From: JALXCG01 sp026991065 [NCBI: Gemmatimonadota bacterium]
GTDB taxonomy: Bacteria; GCA-2686955
Assembly (NCBI GenBank): GCA_026991065.1
Contig: JALXCG010000400.1
Span: 1 to 6,106, forward strand
Direction of reading: 5' to 3'
DNA length: 6,106 nt
The notes beneath the pieces are model-generated. The model searched no databases and was not told the origin of the DNA. It saw only the letters and a list, made by a program, of their open reading frames with translations. Below are positions 5,133 through 6,106 of this stretch, piece by piece (within the stretch, counting starts at the first letter, position 1; every line of letters begins with the position of its first letter). The translations under genes and the position numbers were made by a program.

Positions 5133-6106
5133 CTACTGCATGTGCGCTTCAACCACCCGTTGCAGCCGTCGCAGCGACGCATCGCAGGGAAAAACCCGCC
5201 GCGCCCCGGCAAGGGCGCGATCAGCCGCGGCCCACTCCCCGCGCCCGGCCGCAACCGTGGCCTGACGCGCGTAAGAAGTTCCGCGGTTCAGTTGGCGCCG
5301 CAGCCGCTCCAGCACCTCTTCGTCCAAGAAATAGCCACTGCGCAATCGCCGGTCCCAGTCGGGATCGAAGGTGAAGCGCCCGGCACAGGGAGAACCGGTT
5401 TCACTTCGCGCCCGCGCGACGCCAGGTGGCTGCGGAGCCCAGATGGGGTGCGGATGAGCACCGGTGTTCAGGGCGAAGACACGGCTAAACGCGTCCTCGT
5501 ATGCCACCTTGACCCAGGGAATCGTGTCGGCCTCGTGAAGCAGACGTGCCACCACGCTCCGGGCAGGCAGCGCCGTGACGCCGCCCTGATGGCGCAGCCC
5601 GGTGGAGGAGCGATCCAGCAAAGCATTGATGTCGAGCAGCAGGTAGTCCGCTTTCCATCCCTCGCAGAGCGCCGCGAACGCATCAAGGTCGGTGCCGACC
5701 AGGGTTTCACAGTAGGCGCGTGCCCGCTCCCGCGCCGCCCTTCGCTCAAACATCGAATGCAACACGATGGGACGGCCGGTGCGCAGGAGCAGCCCGGGCG
5801 AAAGCGCATAGTCCGCCAGCAGCACCGCTTCGGGATCGCTTTCCCGGCGCAGCCACTCCACCACGCCGTTGCGGGATCTTGCCGGTATCGACACGGCGCT
5901 CGCCGGCGGGCCCGCCGGAGAGAGCTGCCCCAGCAGGCCGCGGTCGCCGTCCCAGCGCCAATCGGTCTGCACTGCCAACCCCAGCGCCGGCACCCAAAGC
6001 CCGAGCGCGGCCAGGCGGCGGACCCGGCCGACATCGGGACGCAGCCAGGCCGCGCTCAGCGGCGCCGCAAAGTAGACGAAGAAAGGCGAAAAACGCACCA
6101 TCATCA
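5133..6106 (-). CDS. C-terminal part of a polytopic membrane protein, GT-C glycosyltransferase-like (5' end outside window)
   Basis: TAG is at 5135-5133, and the frame stays open to the right edge. ATG 6104 is only the first Met visible; 323 residues are counted from it. Two hydrophobic segments (about 5-21 and 31-46), joined by a short Arg-rich loop, look like the last membrane helices. A soluble domain follows: 'GVVEWLRRESDPEAVLLADYALSPGLLLRTGRPIVLHSMFE' region (80-120), 'GWKADYLLLDIN' (149-160), 'WVKVAYEDAFSRVFALN' (197-213). The order W-L-R-x-E-S-D-P-x-A-V, then a Gly-Arg strand, then 'ADYLLLD', then 'V.YED..SRVF' resembles the extracytoplasmic tail of GT-C enzymes (PMT/STT3-like), which transfer sugars from lipid-linked donors. 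The catalytic N-terminal loops are not in the window, and no WWDxG motif is present in the tail. The last 60 residues ('YARQATVAAGRGEWAAADRALAGARRVFP') look like one TPR-type helix pair. It lies upstream of the lamin-tail gene on the same strand. The family call is by layout only; it could be another polytopic membrane protein. Confidence 0.6.
   Translation of the reverse strand, partial: MMVRFSPFFVYFAAPLSAAWLRPDVGRVRRLAALGLWVPALGLAVQTDWRWDGDRGLLGQLSPAGPPASAVSIPARSRNGVVEWLRRESDPEAVLLADYALSPGLLLRTGRPIVLHSMFERRAARERARAYCETLVGTDLDAFAALCEGWKADYLLLDINALLDRSSTGLRHQGGVTALPARSVVARLLHEADTIPWVKVAYEDAFSRVFALNTGAHPHPIWAPQPPGVARARSETGSPCAGRFTFDPDWDRRLRSGYFLDEEVLERLRRQLNRGTSYARQATVAAGRGEWAAADRALAGARRVFPCDASLRRLQRVVEAHMQ

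Overview
This is a GC-rich stretch of bacterial DNA, probably metagenomic, with no RNA gene, CRISPR array or mobile element that I can see. It holds four protein genes. Two lie on the + strand in the left 64% of the window and two on the - strand in the right 36%. Proteins built from GGGIYC-type beta-helix coils, an 'SPCIDxGDP...DMGA' closing segment, beta-sandwich modules with a 'VP...GxxxxLQA' pattern and lamin-tail domains are typical of free-living, large-genome lineages such as Planctomycetota, Eisenbacteria, Krumholzibacteriota or Hydrogenedentes. I cannot choose between these from the sequence, and no phylogenetic marker gene is present.

Layout. Positions 1-783 (+) carry the 3' end of a secreted-type right-handed parallel beta-helix protein whose start lies outside the window. 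After 54 bases, and behind a strong GAGGAGG ribosome binding site, 838-3924 (+) encodes a complete 1028-residue exported protein. It is made of two successive [beta-helix + closing segment + beta-sandwich] units. Its stop codon overlaps, within four bases, the stop codon of the convergent gene at 3921-4883 (-), an exported lamin-tail-domain protein. A 249-base gap (4884-5132) follows. It contains two inverted repeats sharing the core CGACAA/TTGTCG and a G-rich tract, but no convincing gene. Positions 5133-6106 (-) hold the C-terminal part of a polytopic membrane protein with the layout of GT-C-type glycosyltransferases; its 5' end is outside the window.

How they fit together. Three of the four products look exported (two beta-helix proteins and the lamin-tail protein) and the fourth is a membrane protein that may act in envelope glycan or glycoprotein assembly. 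The region reads as a cell-surface or extracellular-protein neighbourhood, not a defence, mobile or metabolic cluster. The two beta-helix genes are clearly paralogous and could be one transcript. The lamin-tail gene and the membrane protein gene share a strand, but the 249-base gap with palindromes suggests the former may have its own promoter. I found no evidence for a wholly new system. The most notable points are the twofold modular duplication in the large protein, cysteines replacing the usual Asn-ladder position in the first protein, the paired palindromes in the gap, and the overlapping convergent stop codons.
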